Of a stretch of DNA of 20,958 nucleotides, positions 5,488-12,499 are shown piece by piece. The translations under genes and the position numbers were made by a program. The notes beneath the pieces were generated by a model. The model made no database searches. It was not told the origin of the DNA and was given only the letters and a program-made list of their open reading frames with translations. This DNA is from JADLEX01 sp964586775 (GTDB lineage Bacteria > Lernaellota > Lernaellaia > JACKCT01), in the NCBI GenBank assembly GCA_964586775.1, contig CAZPJD010000012.1:1-20958 (forward strand). Reading direction: 5' to 3'. Position 1 is the stretch's first letter. Every line of letters begins with the position of its first letter.

Positions 5488-7320
5488 CGCCTTCACCAGC
5501 TCGGCCGCGCGCACGGCGTCCTCCTGATCCGCGGGGTAGATCTCGGCGTAGATCTCGTGCGCGGTCTTGGCGTTCGCCAGCGCGCCCGCCGCGTCGCCCT
5601 GATCTTTCAGAAATCCCGCGAGGTCGAGGTGCGCCTTGGCGCGCGGCGCGCTCTTGGTCTTGCTCGACGCGATCATGTCCTCCAGCGCCTTGGTCAGCCG
5701 CTCGCGCGCTTTGTCGGCCTCGCCCATCTTGACGTAGATCAGGCCGAGCTTTCCTTCGGTGATCGGGATCGTCTTGTCGAAGGGCCCCAGCGCCGCGCGG
5801 TAGAGGGTGAGCGCCTCGGAAAGCTTCGCCTCCGCCGCGGGGAAGCGACCGAGCTTTTCGTCCACTTCGGCCGCCTCGACCAGCACGTCCGCCAGATCGC
5901 GCCGCTCGTTCGGCGCTTTTTCGCGAAACTCCGCGATCACGGCCTCATACGCCTTCGCCGCGTCGTCGTTTTTGCCGTCGTCCGAGTGCCAACCGGCCAC
6001 GGTCGCGCGAACGTCCCGATTCCATCCGGCGCTTTTTTCCGCGCCGTCCTCGACGAGGCGTTTCGCGATGGCGTCCTCGGCCGCGGCGCGCGCCTCGGCG
6101 TAGCTCTTCGCGTGGGCAAGCTTCTTCGCTTCGTACAATTGAATCGCGGAATCGCGGCAACTCTTCGCGATCTCGTCGTCGAGGTCTTTGCGCCATTTCT
6201 GCAGATAGAAGTTGGGGTAGAACCGTTCGAACTCCGCGCGTTTCGCGCGCGCCTCGTCGCAACGACTGATCGTTCCCATCAGGCGAACGATGTGGAATGC
6301 CGCATTGTCGTCCATCTTGTTCGAGCCGAACTTTCCGGTGCGCAGGTCTTCATGTACGGCGATCGCTTCATCGGCCCGGTACCCATATTCGAGGCTATAC
6401 GCGAGCATGCCGGCAACGGACGGCGCCCACAGGCCGTTCGGATCCTTCGCGAGGTACTCGCGGGCCGATTCAATCACGCGCTCGTCGTTATCCGCGATGT
6501 AATCGCGCCGGATGGCGCGATAGTCCCCGGCTTGGCCCAGCATTTCTTTCACCATCTCGTCCCGGCATGCGCGGACTTTCGTCCGCGCGCGCGTCCACTT
6601 TTCCTCGCCGCTGGCCGACTCGATCGCCGCACGCCAGTTCTTCCCATTGTAAAAATCCCGGACGAACTTGACGCGCGCGGCGTCGCCGTAAACACGCCCG
6701 AAGCACTCGATGAAGGTACGCTCCGACAGAAATCGCTTCGTGCTTTTTTCCTTCATGCGTTCATCGAAATCCAGTTCCGGATCCCAGTCGTTGAGCCAAG
6801 TTCGCATGGCGGTCCGTACGTCATTCGTTCCGTGATAACTGATCCCCTCTTTCACGTAGCTCGGCGTACCGACCAGCGCCTTGAAGTCATTGTGATACTC
6901 CATGACGACATGCAACAACTCGTGCGTGAGCGTCGTCTTCAGGTCGCGCCGGCCCGTCAGAAACATCTGGGCGAAGAGAGTGACGGCTTGCTTGTCTTTC
7001 GCGGTACCGGAACTCCAATAGCCGCTCTCCCCGTTCCTGTGGGCGTTTGCCAAATTGTCCTGAATGGCGATCGTGACCGTGTTCAGGTACTTGCGAGCGT
7101 CTTCGTCGCCGATGTAGGCCACGACCGTGTCCACGCACGTCGGATACACCTCGCGGATGCGCCGCTGCAGTTCGGCGATCTCCTCGGGCTTCACCCGGTG
7201 TTGCATGTTCGACGTGGTGAACTTGATGCCGAGCTCTTCGGCGTGGACCGGCGCGGCGGGCGCGACGGCGAACGCGAGGATGAGCCCGAACGCAAGCAGA
7301 AACGCGGTGAACGCACGCAT
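5473..7320 (-). CDS. Secreted HExxH metallopeptidase-like protein with helical-repeat C-terminus
   Basis: This 615-residue protein has a signal peptide cleaved after PVHA (about residue 27). A peptidase domain follows with HELLH at 133-137 and a likely third zinc ligand, Glu158, in VKEGISYHG. This HExxH plus downstream EG arrangement is that of gluzincin 'peptidase MA-like' domains. The remaining 350 residues are nearly all helical, with TPR-like pairs in the last 150 residues (for example the AEAKLSEALTLYRAAL, ARERLTKALEDM and DLAGFLKDQGDAAGALANAK segments). The likely role is a periplasmic or exported zinc protease or scaffold; the substrate is unknown. ATG 7320 is supported by AAAGGAGAA upstream and by the signal peptide. 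A promoter lies at 7376-7404. It is a monocistronic gene convergent with the ligase gene. Confidence 0.85.
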   Translation of the reverse strand: MRAFTAFLLAFGLILAFAVAPAAPVHAEELGIKFTTSNMQHRVKPEEIAELQRRIREVYPTCVDTVVAYIGDEDARKYLNTVTIAIQDNLANAHRNGESGYWSSGTAKDKQAVTLFAQMFLTGRRDLKTTLTHELLHVVMEYHNDFKALVGTPSYVKEGISYHGTNDVRTAMRTWLNDWDPELDFDERMKEKSTKRFLSERTFIECFGRVYGDAARVKFVRDFYNGKNWRAAIESASGEEKWTRARTKVRACRDEMVKEMLGQAGDYRAIRRDYIADNDERVIESAREYLAKDPNGLWAPSVAGMLAYSLEYGYRADEAIAVHEDLRTGKFGSNKMDDNAAFHIVRLMGTISRCDEARAKRAEFERFYPNFYLQKWRKDLDDEIAKSCRDSAIQLYEAKKLAHAKSYAEARAAAEDAIAKRLVEDGAEKSAGWNRDVRATVAGWHSDDGKNDDAAKAYEAVIAEFREKAPNERRDLADVLVEAAEVDEKLGRFPAAEAKLSEALTLYRAALGPFDKTIPITEGKLGLIYVKMGEADKARERLTKALEDMIASSKTKSAPRAKAHLDLAGFLKDQGDAAGALANAKTAHEIYAEIYPADQEDAVRAAELVKALSPQ

Positions 7321-7375
7321 GCCGTTCTCCTTTCGTCGCCCGGCCGGGCGAAGCGAATTTTCGTGACGCCCTTTC

Positions 7376-7404
7376 AATATATGTGCTAAGAAGCGGCCGG
7401 GCAA
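7376..7404 (-). promoter_or_regulatory. Sigma-70-type promoter for the metallopeptidase gene
   Basis: On the minus strand TTGCCC (7404-7399) is followed after exactly 17 nt by TATATT (7381-7376). That is four of six and five of six matches to the -35 and -10 boxes. The predicted start near 7369 gives a leader of about 49 nt to the ATG at 7320. Confidence 0.6.
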
Positions 7405-7423
7405 CGCGGCGCAATTCGCCGCG
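7405..7423. other. Inverted repeat in the divergent metallopeptidase/kbl intergenic region
   Basis: CGCGGCG and CGCCGCG (7 bp each) flank the 5-nt centre CAATT. The repeat directly abuts the -35 box of the minus-strand promoter and precedes the plus-strand gene by 29 nt. It could be an operator or a leader hairpin. It is not a terminator for either neighbour, because both genes point away from it. Confidence 0.35.
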
Positions 7424-7452
7424 TCTGTTCGGATTTTTCCGGGGGGAATCTC

Positions 7453-8640
7453 GTGGCCGACAAATTCGCATTCATCGATGAAGAGATGGAACGACTGACG
7501 GCGGAAGGGCTGAAGATCCGCCTGCGCACCATGGACAGCGCCGCCGACGGCTGGATGGTCGTGGACGGCCGGCGCGTGCTGAATTTTTGCACCAACAACT
7601 ATCTCGGCCTCGCGAACGACGCGCGCCTCAAGGACGCGGCGCGGCGCGCGATCGACACGTGGGGCGTCGGCCCCGCGGCGGTGCGTTCCATCGCCGGCAC
7701 GCAGGCGCTGCACGTCGAGCTCGAGCGTCGGCTCGCGGCATTCAAGGGCGTCGAGGACGCGCTGTTCGTGCAATCGGGGTTCTGCGCGAATCAGGCCGTC
7801 ATCCCCGCGCTCCTGGGCAAGGAAGACGGCATTTTTTCGGACGAGCTCAACCACGCGTCGATCATCGACGGCTGCCGCCTGTCGCGCGCGAAGATCGTCG
7901 TCTTCAAGCACGGCGATCCCGACGACTGCGAGCGCGTGGTGCGCGACAACGTCGGCCAGTTCCGGCGCACGATGCTCATCTCCGACGGCGTGTTCTCGAT
8001 GGACGGCGACGTCGCGCCCCTCGACCGCTATCACGCCATCGCCGAAAGATACGGGTGCGTCGCGATGGTGGACGACGCGCACGGCGAGGGCGTGCTGGGC
8101 GGCGGGCGCGGCATCGTGCATCACTTCGGGTTGCAGGGTCGCTTCGACGTCGAGGTCGGCACGCTCTCCAAGGCGTTCGGCGTCGTCGGTGGCGTGGTCG
8201 CGGGCAAGCGCCGCATCGTTGACTTCATCCGCCAAAAGGCGCGACCGTTTTTGTTCTCGTCGGCCACCACCCCCGCCGACACCGCCGCGTGCCTCGCCGC
8301 GGTGGACATCCTCGAAACGTCCTCCGATCTGGTCGATCGTTTGTGGTCGAACGCCGAGTATCTCAAAGCGGGATTCGCGAAGCTGGGCTTCGACACCGGC
8401 GTCACGCAGACCCCTATCGTGCCGCTCATGCTCGGCGAGGCGCCGCTCGCGCAGAGGTTTTCGGCGCGGCTCTTCGAGGAAGGGCTCTTCGCCATGGCGA
8501 TCGGTTTCCCCACGGTGCCGCGCGGCAAGGCGCGCATCCGCGTGATGAACACCGCCGCCCACACGCGCGCCGATCTCGATCTTGCGCTCGACATCTTCGC
8601 GCGGGTCGGCCGCGAGCTCGGCGTGATCGCCGCCGGCTGA
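7453..8640 (+). CDS. kbl: Glycine C-acetyltransferase / 8-amino-7-oxononanoate synthase family PLP enzyme
   Basis: This 395-residue alpha-oxoamine synthase condenses an amino acid with an acyl-CoA and releases CO2. The family hallmarks are present: ELNHASIIDG (His134 stacks on PLP), SDGVFSMDGD, VDDAHGEG (Asp207, His210) and the Schiff-base lysine Lys240 in TLSKAFG. Whole-sequence resemblance, including RSIAGTQALHVELE and GFPTVPRGKARIR, is closest in my memory to 2-amino-3-ketobutyrate CoA ligase (kbl). Thermus-type relatives act on both Kbl and BioF substrates, and no biotin gene or threonine dehydrogenase lies nearby to decide. The start is GTG 7453 with GGGGGG a few bases upstream; no ATG gives a better N-terminus. 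Confidence 0.9.
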   Translation: MADKFAFIDEEMERLTAEGLKIRLRTMDSAADGWMVVDGRRVLNFCTNNYLGLANDARLKDAARRAIDTWGVGPAAVRSIAGTQALHVELERRLAAFKGVEDALFVQSGFCANQAVIPALLGKEDGIFSDELNHASIIDGCRLSRAKIVVFKHGDPDDCERVVRDNVGQFRRTMLISDGVFSMDGDVAPLDRYHAIAERYGCVAMVDDAHGEGVLGGGRGIVHHFGLQGRFDVEVGTLSKAFGVVGGVVAGKRRIVDFIRQKARPFLFSSATTPADTAACLAAVDILETSSDLVDRLWSNAEYLKAGFAKLGFDTGVTQTPIVPLMLGEAPLAQRFSARLFEEGLFAMAIGFPTVPRGKARIRVMNTAAHTRADLDLALDIFARVGRELGVIAAG

Positions 8641-8740
8641 GTCGCGTTCGGCCGGTGCGGCGATCGGTAAACCGCGATTACGAATCTACATGCGAGAAAT
8701 GTGAGGATTGTGCGAAACGGGGCAATTCTCTATCTGCAAT

Positions 8741-8769
8741 TTCAACGATAACCAAGCGATATCATTGAA
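8741..8769. promoter_or_regulatory. Dyad upstream of a sigma-54 site, candidate enhancer-binding-protein site
   Basis: TTCAACGATA (8741-8750) and TATCATTGAA (8760-8769) are 10-bp inverted arms with one mismatch and a 9-nt spacer. Allowing a short insertion, the symmetry extends outward to TGCA on both sides (8735-8738 and 8776-8779). The centre lies about 74 nt before the predicted start of the 8870 gene, a normal distance for a sigma-54 activator site. The DNA here is noticeably richer in A/T than the surroundings. Confidence 0.5.
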
Positions 8770-8802
8770 GAAATCTGCATCTCCGACACCGGTATCCGTT
8801 TT

Positions 8803-8818
8803 TGGCATCCGGGTTGCA
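8803..8818 (+). promoter_or_regulatory. Sigma-54 (RpoN) -24/-12 promoter for the small secreted protein
   Basis: TTGGCATCCGGGTTGCA has GG at 8804-8805 and GC at 8816-8817 with exactly 10 nt between, within TTGGCA-N6-TTGCA. Compared with the consensus YTGGCACGrNNNTTGCW, only the CG after TTGGCA deviates (TC here). The predicted start near 8829 leaves about 40 nt of leader, including the GGAGGA ribosome-binding site, before ATG 8870. Confidence 0.65.
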
Positions 8819-8869
8819 CATGGGATGAGGCGTGCGTTGCGGATGACCACGAACTTCACGGAGGACACC

Positions 8870-9277
8870 ATGTCGTGGAAACGGATTTCGGTTCTGGCTT
8901 TCGTGCTCGGTTTCACCTTCTGCTTCGCCGCGGTGGCGGCCGCCGGCGACTACTCGATGGCGCCCGACAAGAACCCGCAGCTCAAGCGCTCGTCGTACGG
9001 CATGCTGGTCGACGCCGTCTCGATGGAAGACGCGGCGTATGACCGCTTCATCACCCTTGCGCCGGACACCGATCCGGTCCCCGGCGACCTCGACGGCTCG
9101 GAAGATATCACGATCGGCGGCGTCACCTTCAAGAGCGGCTTCTGGTTCAAGAAGGCCAGCGCGCTGCTCGACTACGCGTGGTCGCAGTGGCAGGCCGGAC
9201 GCTTCTACAGCGCCGCCTACGCCGCGCAGGCCGCCGAGACGATCTTCGTCGGCATCGTCGAGTACGAAAAACTCTGA
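8870..9277 (+). CDS. Small secreted protein of unknown function
   Basis: This 135-residue protein has a clear signal peptide (MSWKRI, hydrophobic core, AVAAA, cleavage near residue 25), leaving a mature chain of about 110 residues. The mature part has an Asp/Pro-rich middle (LAPDTDPVPGDLDGSED) and ends in two amphipathic, Tyr/Trp/Ala-rich helices (about 92-108 and 111-131). It has no cysteine after the signal peptide, no lipobox and no motif I recognise. It is likely periplasmic, possibly helical and oligomeric. The ATG is set by CGGAGGA 5 nt upstream. A sigma-54-type promoter and a dyad precede it, so expression is probably conditional and activator-dependent. Two hairpins follow it. Confidence 0.8.
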   Translation: MSWKRISVLAFVLGFTFCFAAVAAAGDYSMAPDKNPQLKRSSYGMLVDAVSMEDAAYDRFITLAPDTDPVPGDLDGSEDITIGGVTFKSGFWFKKASALLDYAWSQWQAGRFYSAAYAAQAAETIFVGIVEYEKL

Positions 9278-9314
9278 TCGACACGCGGGCGCGGCCCGCT
9301 TCACAGGCCAAATC

Positions 9315-9343
9315 GCGCCGCCGGACGGGTGCCGGCGGCGCGG
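9315..9343 (+). other. Perfect 11-bp GC-rich hairpin downstream of the small secreted gene
   Basis: CGCGCCGCCGG (9315-9325) and CCGGCGGCGCG (9333-9343) pair perfectly around a 7-nt loop, 37 nt after the stop at 9277. The following sequence, GGCGTTTGTG, has only a short T-run, so it may be a weak terminator or an mRNA-stabilising 3' structure upstream of the better terminator at 9381. Confidence 0.6.
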
Positions 9344-9380
9344 GCGTTTGTGCGCTTCAGCCCGCACGCACGAAAACAAC

Positions 9381-9402
9381 AAAGCCCGCCGGAGCGGGCT
9401 TT
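9381..9402. terminator. Bidirectional intrinsic terminator between convergent genes
   Basis: AAAGCCCGC and GCGGGCTTT (9 bp) close a CGGA tetraloop. The arms carry A-run and T-run ends, so each strand reads as a hairpin followed by T residues. On the plus strand TTTGATCTTTT follows; on the minus strand the stem is followed by GTTGTTTTCG. It serves both the 8870-9277 gene and lpxC, which ends at 9425. Confidence 0.88.
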
Positions 9403-9424
9403 GATCTTTTCGGTTGGACGGAGT

Positions 9425-10336
9425 TCAGCGCGCCCAGGCCGCGACGGCCACCTCGGCGGCGTAGGACTGCTCGCTCTCGCTGGGGAATTCCGCCATGCGC
9501 CAGCTTCCCGTTTCGGTCATCAAGCGACGCGCGAGACGGTTGTTCAGGCCGTGGCCGCTGCGAAACGCCACGAGGCGACCGAGCACCGGCAGGCCCGTCA
9601 TGAACAGATCGCCCACGGCGTCGAGGATCTTGTGGCGGACGAACTCGTCGGGGTAGCGCAGTCCGCCCTTGTTGATAACGTTGAAGTTGCCCAGCACGAT
9701 CGCGTTGTCCAAGCTGCCGCCGGCCGCGAAGCCGTTGGCCTTCATCATCGCGAGTTCGTTCAGGAACCCGAAGGTGCGGGCCGGGGCGACCTCGCGCAGG
9801 TACGATTCCGCGTTCAGGTCGATGGAATACGACTGCCGCCCGATGAAGGCGTGGTCGAACTCGATCTCGTATTCGACGCGGAAACCGTCGTACGGATAAA
9901 GCGCCACGTGCTTGTCGGCTTCGCGGATGACGATCGGCTTGGTGATCATCATGTAGCGGCGGAGCTTGGACTGCGCCTTCCGCCCGACGCCCGCGAACAG
10001 ATGCGCGAAGGGAGCGGCGGAGCCGTCCATGATCGGCACCTCTTCGGCGTCGATCTCGACCGTGGCGTTGTCGATCCCCATGCCGACGAGGGCCGACATC
10101 AGGTGTTCCACGGTGGAGATGAAAAAGCCGCGGCCCGAAACGGTCGTCGCGAAGCTGGTGCTCGTGACGGTCTCGGGACCGGCCTTGACCCGCTGGCGGC
10201 CTTCCAGATCCGTGCGAACGAACTGGATGCCGGTGTCGGGGGGCGCCGGGTGAACCGTCAGATTCACCGGGCTGCCCGTGTGAAGCCCAACGCCTCGGCA
10301 ACTCACCGAGGCGTTCAGCGTGTGTTGCACGTTCAT
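9425..10336 (-). CDS. lpxC: UDP-3-O-acyl-N-acetylglucosamine deacetylase LpxC
   Basis: LpxC is the zinc deacetylase of the committed step of lipid A synthesis, acting in the cytoplasm. The 303-residue protein has all metal ligands at family-typical places: His78 (STVEHLMSAL, with the general base Glu77), His235 and Asp239 (RHKILDAVGDL), and the catalytic His262 (SGHGLNN). The N-terminus QHTLNASVSCRGVGLHTG matches the usual LpxC opening, which favours ATG 10336 (AGGGG 5 nt upstream). ATG 10357, with GGAG very close to it, would add seven residues and cannot be excluded. A consensus sigma-54 site lies upstream at 10421-10436. It stands apart from other lipid A genes here. Confidence 0.96.
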   Translation of the reverse strand: MNVQHTLNASVSCRGVGLHTGSPVNLTVHPAPPDTGIQFVRTDLEGRQRVKAGPETVTSTSFATTVSGRGFFISTVEHLMSALVGMGIDNATVEIDAEEVPIMDGSAAPFAHLFAGVGRKAQSKLRRYMMITKPIVIREADKHVALYPYDGFRVEYEIEFDHAFIGRQSYSIDLNAESYLREVAPARTFGFLNELAMMKANGFAAGGSLDNAIVLGNFNVINKGGLRYPDEFVRHKILDAVGDLFMTGLPVLGRLVAFRSGHGLNNRLARRLMTETGSWRMAEFPSESEQSYAAEVAVAAWAR

Positions 10337-10756
10337 TCTGGCCCCTGCGATACGCATCTCTCCACCGCTCCCGAAAAAGGCAAATCCCGAAAATTCAAAA
10401 TCCAACGGCTTTTCCCAATGAGCAAACCGCGTGCCATACCGAATGGTTTGCGCCGATTCCCCGCCGTATCCCGATTCGCGGGAGATTCCGAACCCTTAGG
10501 CACCTTGTCCCCATGCCCCCCTCCGGACCGTTTCCACCCGATTTTCGCCCTCTGTCGCTTTTTTACAACACAGGTGTCGCATTTGAGCGACGATTCAAAC
10601 GATTTTCATGGATATTCGCGGTCCAAAACCGCACGGAGTCCAAAGGGAAAAATATGGCCGTTTTCAATGCCTTGGCCACCAATCCTTAAGACGGATTCTC
10701 AGGATTGTGCCGCAAGTATCCGACCGTGCTGGGATCTTGGTCCGCGCTTGGGAAAT
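10337..10756. other. 420-bp non-coding region upstream of lpxC
   Basis: I see no supported gene here. The region contains the sigma-54-type site at 10421-10436; an inverted repeat GCAAACC/GGTTTGC (10422-10428 and 10445-10451) that overlaps its -12 element; and a dyad TTTGA-N8-TCAAA (10582-10586 and 10595-10599), about 180 nt before the predicted lpxC start and possibly an activator site. An 8-bp inverted repeat (10741-10748 with 10759-10766) straddles the stop of the 10757 gene but has no T-run, so it is not a clear terminator. Confidence 0.5.
10421..10436 (-). promoter_or_regulatory. Consensus sigma-54 (RpoN) promoter upstream of lpxC
   Basis: The minus strand reads TGGCACGCGGTTTGCT, which matches TGGCACG-N4-TTGCW at every specified position. 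GG (10435-10434) and GC (10423-10422) are 10 nt apart as required. The only departure is A in place of the pyrimidine before TGG. The predicted start near 10410 gives a leader of about 74 nt to ATG 10336 or about 53 nt to ATG 10357. Confidence 0.7.
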
Positions 10757-12391
10757 TCAGCGCGGAACGATCTCGAAAACACGTGCGGGGGGAATCGGCG
10801 TCAGCTCGCGCAGCTCGAAAAGCCCGCGCGACCCGATCGGCTCGCCCGGCACGAGCCGCGTCGCGCCGTCCTGCCCGAACTCGAGCACATATCGCGCGGG
10901 TTCGCGCGACGCGAAGTGCTCCACCAGCTTGCCCATCGCCGCGTTGTCGAGGCCGGTCTCTTTTTCGCACGGCGGGCTGCCCGGCGGGCAGGCGTAGGCG
11001 AGCGGCAGCTCGATCGCGGCCGGGGCGGAGTTCGTCACCGTGAGCCGGCAACCGGGCTGCTCGCGTTGCGCGAATTCGCGCGCGATGCGCACCGCCTCGA
11101 TCTCCTCCTCGGGCGCGGGGCACTGAACGCTCCGCACGAGGCACTGGCCCGTCCACGCGTGACGCGCCGCCACCGGGTGCCCCTCGGGCCACACGTGCAG
11201 CAGCGGGTATTCGATGAAAAACCCGTTGACGTGAAACGCCACGAGGCTCGGCACCAGCAGCCAGCCGACGAACCGCGCGCCGGACGACGAAAAGACCCAC
11301 GCCGCGCCGCCCGCGAACGCCACCGCCGTCGCCGGCACAAAGGGCAGAAATACGCGACGCAGATCGGTATTGCCGTCCATCGACACGAACCACCCGACGG
11401 CGACGAAATACGCCGTGAGCGGGACGCCGATCGCCGCAAGCTGACGCAGTCGCCACACGTTTCGCCGCGCCGCGACGCCGAACGCGACGAGCCCGAGCAA
11501 CGGGTAATAGGCCACGTGCCACGCGACGAAATCGACCGCCAGTGCGTAAGCCTTCACCACGCGCCAGGCGCTGTCCCACGACCAATCCAGCGCGCCCACG
11601 CTGTTGGGGATATTTTCGGTGCGGCCCATGACCTGCCAAAAGCCGAAGAGGTCGGACAAATCCGAAAACCCGCCGACGATCGAGATCGACGAGACGCCAA
11701 GCCACGCCAGCGCAAACGCCCCCGCGAGCATCGGCCCGCGACGCAACGCGTTCGGCGCGGCCAGCGCGATCGCCGCGAGGGCGAAGGGCGCGGGCGGCAC
11801 GTATTGATAGCGCGCGAGGCCGGCCAGCGCCCACGCCGCGCCCGCCAGCGCCGCCTCGCGCGCGCCGCCGTCATGCGCCACGGCCCGCGACGCGAACCAC
11901 AGCCCCGACGCCACGAACAGCGCGGCGAAGACGTCGGTGGAGGCGAGCGTGGAATACATCAGGAACTGCGGATTGGCGGCGACGACGACGGGTGCGATCC
12001 ACCGCGCGCGGCCCGGCACCTCCCGCGATGCCGCGTGCGCCGTCAGCGCGACGATGCCCGCCCCCGCCGCGAGCGTGACGAGCTTGCCGACCCAATACGT
12101 GGCCGCGCCGACGATGCCCGCCAGGTGGCCGACCACCCACGAATAGAGCCACGGCCACGTGCCCTTGCCCATCTGCACGTACAGGCCCATCTCCCCGCAA
12201 CGCAGGTACCCGGCCATGATGTAGTGGCCATCGGATTCGCAGCCGACAACGAGGTGCGTGCGCGTGGCCCAAATGATCGCCGCGCCGGCGCAGGCGAACA
12301 GGCCCGCCGCGAGGGCCGCTTCGAGGGCGTATCGGGGTCGGGCGGCGTCGGCCAACGTCGTTCCTGCGCGCGCAAAACGTGGAGCCGCCAT
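10757..12391 (-). CDS. Polytopic membrane protein, GT-C glycosyltransferase-like
   Basis: This 544-residue protein starts with a short basic cytoplasmic segment, followed by about ten hydrophobic helices to near residue 390, then a soluble C-terminal domain of some 150 residues. The first helix is followed by a periplasmic loop with GCESDGHYIMAGYLRCG; acidic residues in this loop (Glu52, Asp54) sit where GT-C/PMT-type glycosyltransferases carry their catalytic Asp/Glu. The Arg-Tyr-rich helix LAGLARYQYVPP is also of that style. This suggests transfer of a sugar from a polyprenyl-phosphate donor to an envelope glycan or lipid, but neither donor nor acceptor can be inferred. It lies 108 nt downstream of the FG-GAP gene on the same strand, possibly co-transcribed. 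No good ribosome-binding site precedes ATG 12391. Confidence 0.75.
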   Translation of the reverse strand: MAAPRFARAGTTLADAARPRYALEAALAAGLFACAGAAIIWATRTHLVVGCESDGHYIMAGYLRCGEMGLYVQMGKGTWPWLYSWVVGHLAGIVGAATYWVGKLVTLAAGAGIVALTAHAASREVPGRARWIAPVVVAANPQFLMYSTLASTDVFAALFVASGLWFASRAVAHDGGAREAALAGAAWALAGLARYQYVPPAPFALAAIALAAPNALRRGPMLAGAFALAWLGVSSISIVGGFSDLSDLFGFWQVMGRTENIPNSVGALDWSWDSAWRVVKAYALAVDFVAWHVAYYPLLGLVAFGVAARRNVWRLRQLAAIGVPLTAYFVAVGWFVSMDGNTDLRRVFLPFVPATAVAFAGGAAWVFSSSGARFVGWLLVPSLVAFHVNGFFIEYPLLHVWPEGHPVAARHAWTGQCLVRSVQCPAPEEEIEAVRIAREFAQREQPGCRLTVTNSAPAAIELPLAYACPPGSPPCEKETGLDNAAMGKLVEHFASREPARYVLEFGQDGATRLVPGEPIGSRGLFELRELTPIPPARVFEIVPR

Positions 12392-12452
12392 TCAAGCCGA
12401 AATCGACGCGCGGCGCTACGGGGCGGTCGCGGAGAGGATTCCGGATTCGGCT

Positions 12453-12469
12453 GGCCTGCGATGCAGGCC
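12453..12469. other. Short inverted repeat between the FG-GAP and membrane-protein genes
   Basis: GGCCTGC-GAT-GCAGGCC has perfect 7-bp arms around a 3-nt loop, within the 108-nt gap. No T-run follows on the minus strand, so it is more likely an mRNA processing or stabilising hairpin than a terminator. Confidence 0.35.
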
Positions 12470-12499
12470 GTCGTTTGGAAATTGTCGGCGACGGAGAGC

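Noticed and set aside
7405..7423. GC-rich hairpin as a terminator
   Set aside because: It lies between divergent starts with no gene ending there and no T-run directly after the stem.
7321..8562. In-frame N-terminal extension of the metallopeptidase antisense to kbl
   Set aside because: The extension has shadow composition and overlaps a clear PLP enzyme. A signal peptide with a strong ribosome-binding site and promoter begins at 7320.
8708..8736. Sigma-70 promoter TTGTGC-N17-TATCTG upstream of the small secreted gene
   Set aside because: Only three of six matches in each box and a leader of about 130 nt; the sigma-54-type site closer to the gene is a much better match.
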